A stretch of DNA of 64,000 nt from assembly GCA_022497145.1 (NCBI GenBank), contig MU385861.1, forward strand, positions 189,934 to 253,933. Reading direction: 5' to 3'. Shown here in pieces: positions 1 to 11,519 of this stretch. How positions within the stretch are numbered: the first letter of the stretch is position 1; every line of letters begins with the position of its first letter. The translations under genes and the position numbers were made by a program. The stretch comes from Rostrohypoxylon terebratum (lineage: Eukaryota; Ascomycota; Sordariomycetes; Xylariales; Hypoxylaceae). The notes beneath the pieces are model-generated. The model did not search any database and was not told the DNA's origin. It worked only from the letters and a program-made list of their open reading frames with translations.

Positions 1-1
1 A

Positions 2-1225
2 GCCTGGGCGTCGGAGTCCGGTGATGTCGTTAGATCACCCTACCAAACCCCGGATCCAGCCTTGGTGCCTATGACACCGACGAAAACGAAAAGGCCTATG
101 ACACCAGCCTCCCAATCCAGTCTCATAGATCTAAACGCTGATTCCCCATTATCAAGACTCGAACAGACCGCTTCAACATCCACGTTCGATACCCAGTTCT
201 TGTACGGCCATGGCACAGAACTCGCCCCCATCGCCGAGCAGCGCAGCATCGCCACCCTCCGGACCATGGCCACGAAAAGCAGTATCGCGGGATCCAACAT
301 GTCCCCGTTACTCAAACACCAGCCCTCCGGCCTAAGCAACAACAGCAGTCTTACCCGCCACGAAAACAGCATCAGCAGCGCCCAAAACACACCCCCCCGC
401 CGTGCTCTCCGCCGCCGGATATCCATCAGCCTAGACGACATATCTCCCTCGCCCGCAGCCAGCACCCCCCGTCGCACCAGCAACGGCAGCCGCCGCATCA
501 GCGGCGAAGCCTCGGAGCCAGGCGTTAGCAGCGCCGTCGACGGCCCCAACCCGCCAAGTTTAGGGGTTAGGATCCCGCGCCTGCGGATGGTCGGCAAGCA
601 GCACTCGCCGCCCTCCATCTCGACCGTCGACGGCGCGAATATCCACGCGTACCCGCAGAAGCCGCTGTACCCGCCGCACCAAGCCCCCGCGACGCCCGTC
701 GCGTACGCGGAGTGGCTGACCGCGAACCGAGGCCGGGTCTCGCACCATTACCCCGGAGCCCACCCCTCGACGGTGTTTATCGAGCAGCCGTTCCGCGGGC
801 TGAGGAGCGGACACGGGAATTTGGAGACGCACCCGTTTGTCCGCGGGACGGGCATGAGCGGCGTGAGGAGGCCGGCTCCGGGACCGCGGAGCGCTACGTT
901 TGAGGGGTTGTTGGGAGCGGGGCGTGTGGATGGGGATGTGAGTTCGGTGAGAGGGGTTAGGGGGCTTAGGGTCCGCGGCGATAACGTGGAGACGTGTCTA
1001 GGCGGGCAGTGTTGCGATGTACATATGCCCCAAGAACCGAGTGAGCTGTGGGTGTGCAAGGCGTGCGGACGGCCTGCGGACCAGCGGTGGAGCTTGCTGT
1101 CTACGTTGATCGGGTCGGGGGCTGGGGCTAGGCGGGGAGATGAGTGGTGCTCGAGGTGCTGTTGGCGGAAGATGGTGTATCTTTGGTGTTTCTGCGAGCC
1201 CTTGGGCGATAGTGATGGGACGTGA
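2..1225 (+). CDS. Ser/Arg-rich protein with Cys-rich C-terminus, 5' partial
   Basis: I do not recognise this family. The frame is open from the first bases of the window, so the true start may lie upstream; the first ATG in the window is at 62 and gives 387 residues. The N-terminal 270 residues are low-complexity, rich in Ser, Pro and Arg, with SP and RR pairs that look like disordered, phosphorylatable sequence. The last 80 residues hold about a dozen cysteines in clusters (CLGGQCC, CKACG, WCSRCCW, WCFC), which suggests a zinc-binding or ribbon-like fold; that is inference. The stop TGA at 1223-1225 lies inside a good donor, GTGAGT at 1222, so the gene could continue into a further exon that I could not fix. 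It is convergent with CIA1, 343 bp away. Confidence 0.6.
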   Translation, partial: AWASESGDVVRSPYQTPDPALVPMTPTKTKRPMTPASQSSLIDLNADSPLSRLEQTASTSTFDTQFLYGHGTELAPIAEQRSIATLRTMATKSSIAGSNMSPLLKHQPSGLSNNSSLTRHENSISSAQNTPPRRALRRRISISLDDISPSPAASTPRRTSNGSRRISGEASEPGVSSAVDGPNPPSLGVRIPRLRMVGKQHSPPSISTVDGANIHAYPQKPLYPPHQAPATPVAYAEWLTANRGRVSHHYPGAHPSTVFIEQPFRGLRSGHGNLETHPFVRGTGMSGVRRPAPGPRSATFEGLLGAGRVDGDVSSVRGVRGLRVRGDNVETCLGGQCCDVHMPQEPSELWVCKACGRPADQRWSLLSTLIGSGAGARRGDEWCSRCCWRKMVYLWCFCEPLGDSDGT

Positions 1226-1568
1226 GTGTTCGTTCTTTTAGTGTGATACCTACTTCCATGGTAGTGTAAAGGGTGATGGGGAAAAGAAAGAAGTGGTTAC
1301 GGGAAACGAGGTCTGTAGTTAGCGACACGCGCTCTCGAACCTGTTTTGCTACAAATCCTTGAATAATTCTTGCACGGTAGGGATGGAGTATACACGTTCC
1401 CTAAATGAAAACGCTAGTTATTTCACGACGAATTGAAAATGATATGCTTTCTTCTTCATGCATGTGGTATTTCAGCCATCCTAGCCCTGGTCACTCATTA
1501 TGTACAGTTTCGAGTAACAGACTCGGTTCGGCTCTCAGAAGACGACCCTTCAGACTACTTGCAGATGG
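1226..1568. other. Convergent intergenic spacer
   Basis: This spacer lies between the 3' ends of the Ser/Arg-rich gene and CIA1. It should hold both polyadenylation regions. It may also contain a last exon of the upstream gene after the GTGAGT at 1222. No other gene is seen. Confidence 0.5.
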
Positions 1569-2954
1569 TTACAAATGTATGACCTGCCACGGTCGAACGA
1601 TACCATCGTCTCCAGTCGTAACCAGCATCTCCTCAATACCTCGTCTCTCCGGCGGACATCCCTGATCGTATCTCTTGCACCACGTTATGTGGTTGACCTC
1701 GTACGGGCCATGCGCGGCTGATGTCGTCGAAACAAGTTTCCATTCCTTGTTCCCTTGCGACTTCTCACTCCCTTGCGACTTTTCACTCTCTTGCGAATCC
1801 TCGCTCTCCTGAGACTTCTCCGAGTGACCGTTAGTCATCGAAACATCGCCATCCAAGTCCGCCGCCACTTCGTCTTCCGCCGTAGTCTCGTCGATCTCGG
1901 CGTAAACGGCGATAACACCATCGCTCCCGGTACTCGCAACCATACCCGTCTCCGCGCTCCACGTGACGGAGTAGATATCTCTCGTATGCGCCTGAGGAAG
2001 CACAGCCGTGCAGTTCCACTCCTCCTTCAGGCTGGGCCTCATCGTATTCGGGATCAAGCCACCCATCCACACAGGTTTGCCGCCCCGTAACTCATCATCG
2101 ATCTCCTTGAGCTTCCAAACGCGTATCGTCTTATCCGCGCTCCAAGTCAAGAGGCGCGGGAAACTCTCCCCCTTGGGTTTGGGCTCCCACTCGACGCCCC
2201 AGACGGTGCCCTGGTGGCCCTCGAGCACGGCGACGCACATCCACTCCTGCTCGCCCTCCTCGCGCCACACGCGCACGCAGTTATCGTAGCTGGCGCTGGC
2301 CAGCACGTCGGTGCTGTAGCGGGTGCGCCCGCCGTCCTCCGGCACGCGGTTCGTCTCGGGACACCACGCCACGGCCTTCACGTCCCCCTCGTGCTCGTTA
2401 AGCACCGCCACCGTCTCCCACTCGTCGTCGTCCTCGCTAGCGCCTACGTCCTCCCAGATCCACACCGACTTGTCGCGGCTGCACGTCGCTAGGAACTGCC
2501 CCGTCGGCGAGAACGACACGCACTTGATCTCCGAGTCTTGCCCGTCCAGGATCACGATCAGCTCCCAGTCTTTGTCGGCGTCTTTATCGTTGTTGTTGGA
2601 GGAGGTGGAGGTGGGGGAGGGAGAGGATGTGACTTCGACTTCGAGGTTGCCCGCTGCTTCGTCGCTCCATCGCCATAAGCCCGCCGTCGAGTCGAAGCTG
2701 CCGGTTACGAGGCACAGCTTGTGGGGAGGTAGGTTCGGCTTCCAGGTCGTGGAGCGCACGGAGCGCTCGTGGCCGTTCGTGAGGGAGCTGTGCGCGGATA
2801 GGGTCGTGAGCGAGAAGACGGTTACGGATTTGTGGTGCGCGGTCGCGATGAGGGGGAGCGTCGGGTGTGGTATCGATTGCCAGGCGCGCTGGTAGAGGTC
2901 GGGTTTGAAGGGAGGGAGAGGCACGAGTTGCACGGATTCCGGGGATGGAGACAT
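1569..2954 (-). CDS. CIA1: Cytosolic iron-sulfur assembly protein 1 (WD40, CIAO1 family)
   Basis: CIA1 is the WD40 scaffold of the cytosolic iron-sulfur targeting complex that hands Fe-S clusters to cytosolic and nuclear apoproteins. The 461-residue protein is intronless, and its ATG (2952-2954) follows a pyrimidine-poor leader. It reads as a seven-bladed WD propeller: SVTVFSL near residue 45, TAGLWRW near 90, KSVWIWEDV near 160, NCVRVWREE near 225, KTIRVWKL near 280, GVIAVYAE near 350 and GIVRPWQV at the end. The order and the final HxTWC...GDDGIVRPW segment match the fungal CIA1 family. An insert of Ser-Gln-Glu-Ser type repeats near residues 380-405 sits before the last blade and is encoded by near-identical 12-15-bp units at about 1745-1815. 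Fungal orthologues are usually 400-480 residues, so the length fits. Confidence 0.93.
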   Translation of the reverse strand: MSPSPESVQLVPLPPFKPDLYQRAWQSIPHPTLPLIATAHHKSVTVFSLTTLSAHSSLTNGHERSVRSTTWKPNLPPHKLCLVTGSFDSTAGLWRWSDEAAGNLEVEVTSSPSPTSTSSNNNDKDADKDWELIVILDGQDSEIKCVSFSPTGQFLATCSRDKSVWIWEDVGASEDDDEWETVAVLNEHEGDVKAVAWCPETNRVPEDGGRTRYSTDVLASASYDNCVRVWREEGEQEWMCVAVLEGHQGTVWGVEWEPKPKGESFPRLLTWSADKTIRVWKLKEIDDELRGGKPVWMGGLIPNTMRPSLKEEWNCTAVLPQAHTRDIYSVTWSAETGMVASTGSDGVIAVYAEIDETTAEDEVAADLDGDVSMTNGHSEKSQESEDSQESEKSQGSEKSQGNKEWKLVSTTSAAHGPYEVNHITWCKRYDQGCPPERRGIEEMLVTTGDDGIVRPWQVIHL

Positions 2955-3376
2955 TTTCTCTCTTTTTTTTTTGGTCGGTCCCCGGTCGCGGAGTGCGCCG
3001 CGGGGATTTGGGGTCGGGGTAATGCCGTGACGCCTTTAATTTACGGTGTCTCTTGTCGAAAGCTTGATATTTTGTCTTGTCACAATACGATCTTGGTAGT
3101 GATGCACAACATATGTTGTGGTTTGGTAGTTTGCGACGATTTGATGTTTGAGTGAAGCTTCCAGGTTGATGAAAATTCGTCGTCGAATTATCGGTACTAA
3201 TTGAAGATCGCGGGCAACCCTGTATGACTGACGTATGCGGGGCAGGTGTGGGGTTAAGTTCAGCGCTTCAGTGGGGTGGAGCCCTGTACTAAGTATGTAC
3301 GTACATAGTACGAAGTAGGTAGGACACAAACGCAATGGATGGATCCGTAGGAGGTAATCGTCAATACGTGACTCAT

Positions 3377-3417
3377 TCCTCCTCTTTCCCCCTTTCCCCC
3401 TTTCCCCTTTTCCCCAA
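3377..3417. repeat. Pyrimidine tract (TTTCCCCC units)
   Basis: About 40 bp of almost pure C and T in TTTCCCC(C) units. It is low complexity and may be a promoter or structural element; no function is shown. Confidence 0.7.
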
Positions 3418-5103
3418 GGAGAACGATGTAAGGAGTTGTCAGCATACCAAGTCGCGTCATAGATCACAATGATTGTCTAGTGGTGTTGTTGAAATTATGT
3501 TGTTGATTTATTTTGGAATGTATTAAGCATCTAATCTTAAATCTATACTTAGTACTTGGTCCTGTGCTCATTGCCCCTTAATATATCAAAGCCTCAAGCA
3601 ATGAGCTTACTATGTAGAGCCCCCCTGTAGGAAAATGTCAGTATCAATTGTCAGTCATCCCATCTACGAAAATTCGACGGGTGCTGCGACTTTCATAGCC
3701 AATAGGGCTAAAATTTATACATCCCTTCGCAATTTTTGGGTTCCATTTTATACACGATATGGCGTGACGTTTCGTCGTTCTAAGCCGTAATTTTTGAGGC
3801 GTTGCTCGTCACAAGCCCTGGAGGGCAGGCATGTGTAAAAACTGTACCTACGCCAACAATCAGCTGGGAAAGGGTCGTCCAACGTTTGAGTCAGGCATGT
3901 GTGGGTCAACAGCGGCCATGAAGAGCAAATCAAACCAAGAGAAGCTCACAGCTTCGCAATTTTTGGCATTGTCTCATCTTCCCGAAAGTTGAATGTGGTT
4001 AGTCACTGCTAAGCTTTAGATTTTAAGTCGTAGAAACTCTGGATCACAGTACCGAAGGTCTGGTAGTCTGGTATACCAAATGTAAGACACCTCAAGCGTT
4101 GGCAGCTTTAGGTATGGTCTTCAAAATTCCAGGGCGTTTTCTGAATACCCTTGTATAAACGGTGATCTCCATTCTTTGCTTTTGGAAGAACAATGCCCCC
4201 GAGTTCTTGCCTTCGTAGCACTCTGTGAATTATGATACGTAGGGAGAGTATTGCCTGTTTCTAAGCATGGATGATTATTACAAGCGGTGAAGCTTCTGCC
4301 GGCATATTCTAAGGTCTTGTGGGCCTGAGACCTAGTGGCTAATGCCTAACTCCTAGGGGCCTGAGCTACTAGAGGAGCTGAAAAGGTTAGAGAACGCGGG
4401 TATCTGACAGTCTGAGCATAGGATTTAGGGATGCAAAGGTCCCTGGGAATTACTCGAATAGGCGTTTGGTTGAATACCTTCTAGGTACCTAGGTAAGTCA
4501 CCGTAACCTACCTAGTCGCTCTGTGATTCACTAGCTGTGCTCTAGATGGCCGAGGCAAGACAAGGGGAGTCCAGAACATTACCATTTGATCGAAGACCTA
4601 GAACATGTCATTGTCTTTGCTTGTGAGCGTCACCATCATTACTCGGATAGTGGTCTTGGCAGTAGAAAAGAAAATTTCGTTCACCTCATGGCAAGCCCAA
4701 TACCTGCGGGTTGTGTTTATCTACCCACAAAGTCCGAGCAAATCGGTGCCATTAGAAATCGTCAAGTACTTAAACATCCATTGTATCTGGAGCATTTGGT
4801 CCGATCGTCGGCGATACAACTGCTATCAGAGCCCAATTCTGCAGTTATACAGCAGGAAGATCGTCAGACGGAGATCCGTCGGAATTACGTCTCCAGTGGC
4901 GCTGGAGAGAAATTGGTCGGTGCCGAATAAAATGGGTGGGCAGAAGTTCTTTATTAGCTGTTGTCATTGTTCTCGATGGCGTCGAATTACAGTCCAACTA
5001 AGATTCTGTGGCGTGTCGATCTCTTCCTTTTCACCACGAGCTAATTGTCTGCTCAAATTGAGGTGCTGAACTAGGGCGATTTGAAAAGAAGGGATCAAGA
5101 ACA

Positions 5104-5131
5104 AATTAGGGCTCAATTAGGGCTCAATTAG
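5104..5131. repeat. Short tandem repeat, 11-bp unit
   Basis: The unit AATTAGGGCTC occurs twice, followed by AATTAG. The repeat lies in the intergenic DNA between CIA1 and the MHYT gene. Confidence 0.8.
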
Positions 5132-6510
5132 CAAGATACAGATGGAGCGACTAGAGTCTAGCAGCTTTCGCGAGAATCAATTTGAGGCTCCCTTAGATCG
5201 GAGGTTACCGAATTGCTGGAAACGAGATCTCGGGATGCTACGTAAGTCATCCAGGGGTCAAAAGCCGGGGCAAAACGCCTGCATCCTTTTAACCTGTAAC
5301 CCTGCAAGATCGGCATAGTCCTAGCAATCCCTATGTGTCGAGGTTTACTGGCTTCCTGTTTGAAGGTAGGATCTCTTGGTATGTGATATTGACAGGTAGG
5401 TAAACTTGGCGTTCTAAGGCCAATGCCTAATACTATTAGTATCTTGTCACATGGCAAAATATATGTGTTCGTGCTTAACGCAAGACCTTGAAGAGATGAG
5501 AAAAGACAATCAGATGAGTAACCTAACGGTAACCTTAGCTGGGGGTGTCCGTCGACGCATGTTACACCTCCGTGGATCGTGACACACAGCCATCTGTTCT
5601 TCTAGGAGTATTCGGTTTGTAAATGGCGTTCCGTGTACTATTTAACTGCCGTTCATAGCTATCTTCATTGGCTAGTTGGAATGACACTAGGTCCTACATA
5701 AGTTATAAATTAGCAATTGTCGATAGGAGAAACCAACTAAGGGGTTGGGAATTTTTGTATGGCTGATTACGGACCAAAATGTAGAAATAGGAATCTCGGC
5801 GGTATTCCTCCATGCTATTAGTTGATATGCTAAACCGTGATCATAATTTCCATGGACAAGTACCGGTGCGCTGGAACTGCTACGATTAGTGTGATATCAA
5901 TATTCCCCCGTCTGTTTCTGCCACACTATTTAGAAAAGAAATCTCGAAAGTCCAATGAGAACGCTTCCCGCGCTATTCCGGTTCCTGTTAGAATCGACGA
6001 CCTTTGCCTGTTGGATGAGACAATGTTGCCATTAACTGTTCCCTGGACGTGTTATCAACTGCTGTACTACTAACTTACTAGTCAGGCTCCGGAGCGTCAT
6101 CAACTGTGACTCTGCTTCTAATTTAGCATGGCCGTGCCATAACGTGACACTATATCTCGTCTAAATCGGAATTATCTTTCTTTCCTTCTACGTAGTCCAA
6201 GGCTGAGGGCGCCCTCGATGGATGAGGCGTTCTCAGGATAACGCCTAACCTTCAGCTTCAGCTTGCAAGAGTTGACCTAGCTATCCATCTTTCTATCTCT
6301 TAGCGTCTCAAGGTAATGAGTGGAAGGCTTCTAGTTTCTTCGTTCAAATGCCTTTTGGGTGGTTGTCAAGTGATCCAATAAACTTCAGTCTACAAATAAC
6401 AACACAGCATGCTGCCGATATTATCGTAAACCTTTGTTGATGACTGGTCTCTTTTCTTGGCTAGCCACTTTGGTGACCTTTAATCCTTTCCTCAAGATAC
6501 GATCTCCGCG

Positions 6511-9278
6511 ATGTCCTCAAGTGATGAGGTCCTGTTGAGTTACGTGGGGAGGATCGTCCCTCGATCCTTCCAACATGGCCTGGTAGTCGCGAGTTACATC
6601 GTGTCTTGTGTCGGGGCAGTTTTGACACTTGAGCTGCTCCACCGGCGAACTTCCCGTCATGGCCTGGCCAACCATCTTCTACTCGTCAGCGCCGCGGTAG
6701 CCATGGGGGGGATATCGATTTGGTGTATGGTAAGACCTCGTCATAAAATATCGATCAATAAACTAGCCAGCACCTAATCTGTTATAGCACTTCACCGGTA
6801 ACCGAGCAATCATACTAGCCAACAACGAACTTGAACTCCGCATCGACTATTCCAGTGGCTTCTCTGCGCTCTCATTTTTCGCACCGGTAATTGTACTCCT
6901 AGGGACTTTCGTGGCAATCGGCGCAAGCTACAAGATTTCTTGGTTGCGAATTTGTTGTGGAGGAGTACTTGCTGGCACTAGCATCTGCGGAATGCACTAT
7001 CTTGGTAATCTTTCCATCGAAGACTACGATTGCGAATACAACGCGGTATATGTGACAGGGGCAGCTATCATCGCTATATTTGATAGCATCGTTGCATTAT
7101 CTCTGTTCTTCGTTTTCAGGGCATCCTGGAGGAATACGTGGTGGAAAAGAGCGATATCAGCATTTATGTTAGCCGGGGGTGTGACGGGAATGCATTGGGT
7201 TGCAGCCGTAGGCACTCAATACCGCCTGAAACATTTGAATGAAGGCGACGAAATCTCCCGGAACCAGGACCTCAAAGTTGCCATTACCCTATCAGCTGCC
7301 GCCGCAATCTTCATAATAGGAACCATCGTGTATGAGGCATGGCTCACACGAGGTACTTCGAACAAAGCTCAGCAGATCGTCTTGGGGGTCGCGGTGTTTG
7401 ATAAATCGGGGAGGATTTTGGTGAGCCCAGACGGTTTGTTACCCAATGAAAAGATCACAGATACTTATGTGGAAAAAACCCAAGGCGACGACTTTAGCAT
7501 TTCACATCCCCTTTTCCATTGGATGTTCCAAGTTTCTCGAAATTGGAACAGCGTGAATGGTATGATCGATAGCATGACCAATCACCTGGCACATCTACCG
7601 AAATGCAACCGACAGCGCAAGATTCGCCTCATCACCGACGACGGGCAGCCTATCGAGAACTATGATGCCATTTTTCGAGAACTATTCTGCGTTGCGGCAG
7701 CCAGCTTAGCAGATAAATTGAAAGAACAGTTAAACGACGTTGGCATCTTATGGGACGACATCCTAAGCACCGGAGCAAATCAGCTACCCCAGAAACTTGA
7801 CCGAAGCGTCGTCGACTGTACGCTAGAAGAAGGAACTCATGGTCAATTAAGGGGAAGGGGCGAGATTGGGGTCTTGCGACAACATGAATACGGACGTGGT
7901 TCGCTCATGTTTCTTGTTCGTCATATCGAACACGCACACGATGTGAATCGACTTGAAGCTGCTGGTTTTCGATTTGCAGAGATCCACCAAGTGTGCGGAA
8001 TCATCGGGTCTCGCATGCAGATAAAAACTAGAGACCTGAAAGGAAAGTTGGCAAATATGGCAGCTTTTGCTGAAGGTGGTAATGTGATGAGGCCGGGCGT
8101 ACACTTGGGGTTCTTCGGCGTCAAGGCTCGCGTTGGAAGTTTTGGATTCGATGTCATAGTCAAGAAGGGCACTCGAAACTTGCTTCCGACTATGCCTGTA
8201 CCGATCGAACGTCTCGAACCATGGCAAATGGACAGTACGTAGTCTGGAATTTTCTCTGTAGTCTTTGTCGTCTATTTGGACGAATTGTCTACTCATAACT
8301 CGATTGCTAATTTGTCGTACTGCAGTTATTCGACACCTCGATAGAATCAACGTTCGCATCATCTTCCAGCTCCTCGACGAACTAAAAAAGCTTTCTCCTC
8401 GAGAAGTGCTCTTCGCCTCTCAGATGTATGACGCCCTCCAAGCTCTCCGCGCTTGGATAGATGATCCCATCGTCGACGATGCTGTGATGACATCCAAAGT
8501 GGTTCAGGTACCTTGTCAGGCTCGAGTAGGATCAAGTTCCGCCAAATTTTGTACCATGATCTCGCTTTGCATAATGGTGCCAATTCACGTTAGCGCCAGC
8601 AGCCCAAGATGCGAATTCGTTCCTTTAAATTTTTTTAAGATTCACCAGATGGCGTATAAGGATTCGCCTCAACTCGCCGCTTTCGCACGATACGTACATC
8701 GGGAGTTATCCCCGATAGGGAATTCGGCGCCGATTCAGCCGCCGAGGGCGACGTGCCAACAAGCCGGACGAGCTATTTTTTCATCAAATCGCTTGAATAT
8801 ACTGCGTCGTCTCGGAAAATCGAATAACAGTATTTGTGATGTGATGGAAAATAATTATTGGGAGCAAACTCAATCAACCCGCAGATCCTCTAGTCAGGAA
8901 TCGAACCCGGCCGGCTCCACAAAGAAGCTCTACAACCAAGACCCTCCGTATCGGGAGAGATTGGGTACCAGCGATGCAATGCCAGATAAGACGGCTGTGA
9001 TTTATCAACCCCATTCTCTAGCCAGTTTAGGCGGCATTATGGTGTCTCAAGAAATCCAGGTAGATATAAGCCAGATTGACGATTCTGGGAGAAAGGTGTC
9101 TATCCCATCGAAAGCCGTTACGAGCACAGACCGAGTAACTATGGTTAAGGCTGGAGCAGGTTTCAATTTTGAAATGGACGTTTTACCGGGTGGCTTGGTT
9201 GTGGCCGAACGTGAGAAGGTCCACGAAGTGATTACATTTGTCGACGAGCTCTTCGCTGTTTGCGTCGACGGACTTTGA
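6511..9278 (+). CDS. MHYT-domain integral membrane signalling protein
   Basis: MHYT is a seven-helix membrane module proposed to sense a ligand or gas, perhaps through copper held by its Met-His motifs. The exons I read are 6511-6729, 6788-8234, 8326-8507 and 8649-9278, giving 825 residues. Intron 1 (GTAAGA...TATAG) joins WCM to HFTG, rebuilding the first motif. Two further motifs follow, GMHYLGN and GMHWVA, each at the edge of a hydrophobic segment, within the first 230 residues. The C-terminal 550 residues are cytosolic-looking with no recognised domain; bacterial MHYT proteins carry GGDEF/EAL domains there, which are absent here. The last intron (8508-8648, 141 nt) keeps frame whether or not it is spliced; I infer it from a GTACCT donor, a T-rich tract and poor coding character. 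The family call is firm, the 3' structure less so. Confidence 0.82.
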
Positions 9279-9657
9279 TATATCCCATGGCCTTGCTAGG
9301 TAGTTGTCAACAAAGTCGTGAACATAATCTAATCGTATAATATCCATATTGATAATAACCATGAAATAGTGGCGACTTCTCATGATAATAGGTACCCAAA
9401 AACGCGTAATGAAAGTGATTTATGATGAAAATCCTCAACAGTTTGTCGGATATTATGGGTCTGTGTTTCGAGTTTGCTATTGGCTGCGTGACGAGAAATG
9501 CGCACGTGGAGAAAGAAAGCTGTGTCGAGTGGATTGCCCCTGTTTGTTCATACGTATCAGTATATGTATGTAGTTTTATGTAGTTAGTGAGAAGAATCCT
9601 CTCGGTCCTTACATATTTATCAGTTAATCAGACATTTGGGTATAGGTATGTAATTTA

Positions 9658-9703
9658 CACTTCCATGCACAAAGTATCCATCCCCTCTTAAGTATTATCA
9701 AGT
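9658..9703 (+). repeat. Left terminal inverted repeat of the MITE-like element
   Basis: 46-bp arm starting CACTTCCATGCAC and preceded by TA. It pairs with 10237-10282. Confidence 0.85.
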
Positions 9704-10236
9704 ACTGCCAAGCCACTATAGTATATCTAGATTAGCGCTCTAGTAGCGCATCAATCCTTGCTTATACTCTATATCTTACTTTAGATCCTTATAACTCAAT
9801 GAAATGGGATTATACACATATGAGATTGGTTTTATATGATTAATTAATTAATTATATTTCGAAAGAGTCCGGTTGCATCGTTCTCAGTGGTATTTAAGAG
9901 TATCTATTAAGAGGTTAAAATATATCCTTATTTTTTATATTTATTACCTTTAAGTAAAACTGACCAGGGTGTTTAATTTCTTTCTTAATTGAGTAAGTAT
10001 CTTAGAACCTGCCATAACTTCTTTAAATCTCACTTAAAATAGATGCAACCAGCTTTAATCGGCTCTTTGATATATTAATTATATTTACCTCCATTTACGA
10101 GCAATTCAAGGTTATCTTGGCAAAGTTATAATGTATGCAAAATAGCTGGTATTTGGTGGTCGTTGTTTACTTCAAGATCTAAGCTTATGATTGGTTGATC
10201 TTTATCTATCCCAATCGGGTATAGTAGATTTGCTAC

Positions 10237-10282
10237 ACTTGATAATACTTAAGAGGGGACGGATACTTTGTGCATGGAAGTG
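10237..10282 (-). repeat. Right terminal inverted repeat of the MITE-like element
   Basis: 46-bp arm ending GTGCATGGAAGTG and followed by TA. It matches the left arm in 45 of 46 positions. Confidence 0.85.
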
Positions 10283-10540
10283 TACATCTAATCTATTTGC
10301 CAAGCCCATAAGATTAGGTACATTTAAAGCACTATTTATGGATAAAGTCAAATCTAGTTGATAGAAGGATAGAAGCAACATGATGAAATTGTGCCTGTCT
10401 AAACTTGGCTCATGATTGACGGGATATTTCTTACCGAGCAAGGTAAGGCAGGACTAAAGAAATCTTGGGGAGCTACATAGAAAGCTTGTGACAACCCTGT
10501 TCAATCTACTACTACTACCTATGTAGTACCTAGACCTGCT

Positions 10541-10567
10541 AGACCTAGGTCCTAGGTCCTAGGTACT
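10541..10567. repeat. CCTAGG palindrome tract
   Basis: Three overlapping CCTAGG units in the form ACCTAGGTCCTAGGTCCTAGGT, preceded by related GTAGTACCTAG sequence. It is one of several such tracts in the window, here about 950 bp before GUT2. Confidence 0.8.
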
Positions 10568-11519
10568 GGCTGAGGAGCTATCGCGATTGACGCATTTTAC
10601 TCCTTTTGCGGGGTTGCGCGCTTTAACAACTCTTTTAGTACAACTTTTACGTCGTACAGCTTTTTTTTTTCTCTCTTTCTCTATTACCGCATCCACCCCG
10701 TAAGGTTTCCTCCTGTCATGTGGGTGTTGCCGCATTTCTAATTACGGGTCACTGTGCACTGTGGGGTTCAAGCCGTAGCTCACTTTTTCGCTTCGGGGAA
10801 GGAGCTGCGGTACCCGGTTTCTCGCAAGCTAATGAACACGGCTAAGAGCCTAAGGACGAGACCTTTCCTCCATAATTATTTCGGTTTACGGTTTAACTTT
10901 GTTGCTTTGTATCTGATATGAAACTGATGTTGATCATGTATTATCAACCTTTTCCACGTAGTCTTTCTAATTCTTAGTTTTCCTAGTCTTCCCAATCTTC
11001 CTAATCTTCCCCATTATTCCTCCAAATCCTCCAATTCTTCTTCTCCGCTGACAGCAGAAAATCGAAGCCGGCGTGGTTAAACCCCCCACGCTGCACCAAC
11101 ATCGTCCAGCTTCATCGTCATCGTCATCATTATCACCAGAGAGTGAGGGAAATTTTGTCTCAATTTTTTTCCAAAAGACATATCTTCGGGTATCTTCAGC
11201 TTCGAGTCAGGCAATCCTGGATTGATTCTTTTTCTTTTATCGATTTAGCCGACCGCAGATTAAAAAAAGACTCCTCTCATCTTTCATCCCTCCGCCAAGA
11301 TTTGCCCTCCCTTTCAAGAGGCTGCAGCTAGGAACTTTTTGTTAGTTTATCTATTGTGTTCGCAACCATAACTCGAACACACCTACCTAGCAATTGCCTA
11401 GCCAAACTTTGCACCACTAGGAGATTGCATACTAGCGGTGCAACCAGACGGGGCGCATTCGAATATCGACTAGATCTCATCTTTCTACTATTCTATACTA
11501 GTCTACTAGTCAGTCTGCC

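Larger units (their letters stand above)
2955..6510. other. Long intergenic region, no supported gene
   Basis: About 3.5 kb lies between the CIA1 start and the MHYT gene. It contains a C/T-rich tract (3377-3417), an 11-bp tandem repeat (5104-5131) and a CTAGGTACCTAGGTA palindrome (4481-4495). Short open frames are present (for example 4605-5069), but none shows a domain I recognise. CIA1 promoter elements should lie in the first few hundred bases. Confidence 0.5.
9658..10282. mobile_element. MITE-like element, 46-bp terminal inverted repeats, TA flanks
   Basis: The sequence at 9658-9703 is the reverse complement of 10237-10282 with one mismatch in 46 (A at 9680 against the G expected from the right arm, a C-to-T type difference). 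Both ends abut TA (9656-9657 and 10283-10284), as for a TA target-site duplication of Tc1/mariner/pogo-type elements. The interior of about 530 bp is AT-rich and codes for nothing recognisable, so it would be non-autonomous. It lies 380 bp downstream of the MHYT gene. The inverted arms are seen directly; the superfamily is inference from the TA flanks. Confidence 0.8.
9279..11519. other. AT-rich intergenic region with MITE-like element and GUT2 leader
   Basis: Apart from the element at 9658-10282, this region holds a CCTAGG palindrome tract (10541-10567) and, from about 10930 to 11500, CT-rich sequence that looks like the promoter and long leader of GUT2. No gene is supported. Confidence 0.5.

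Noticed and set aside
40..618. 192-residue minus-strand open frame
   Set aside because: Antisense to the Ser/Arg-rich gene; composition is the mirror of its codons, with no domain.
4605..5069. 154-residue plus-strand open frame with a hydrophobic start
   Set aside because: No recognised family, an overlapping frame of similar length, and no splice sites that extend it.
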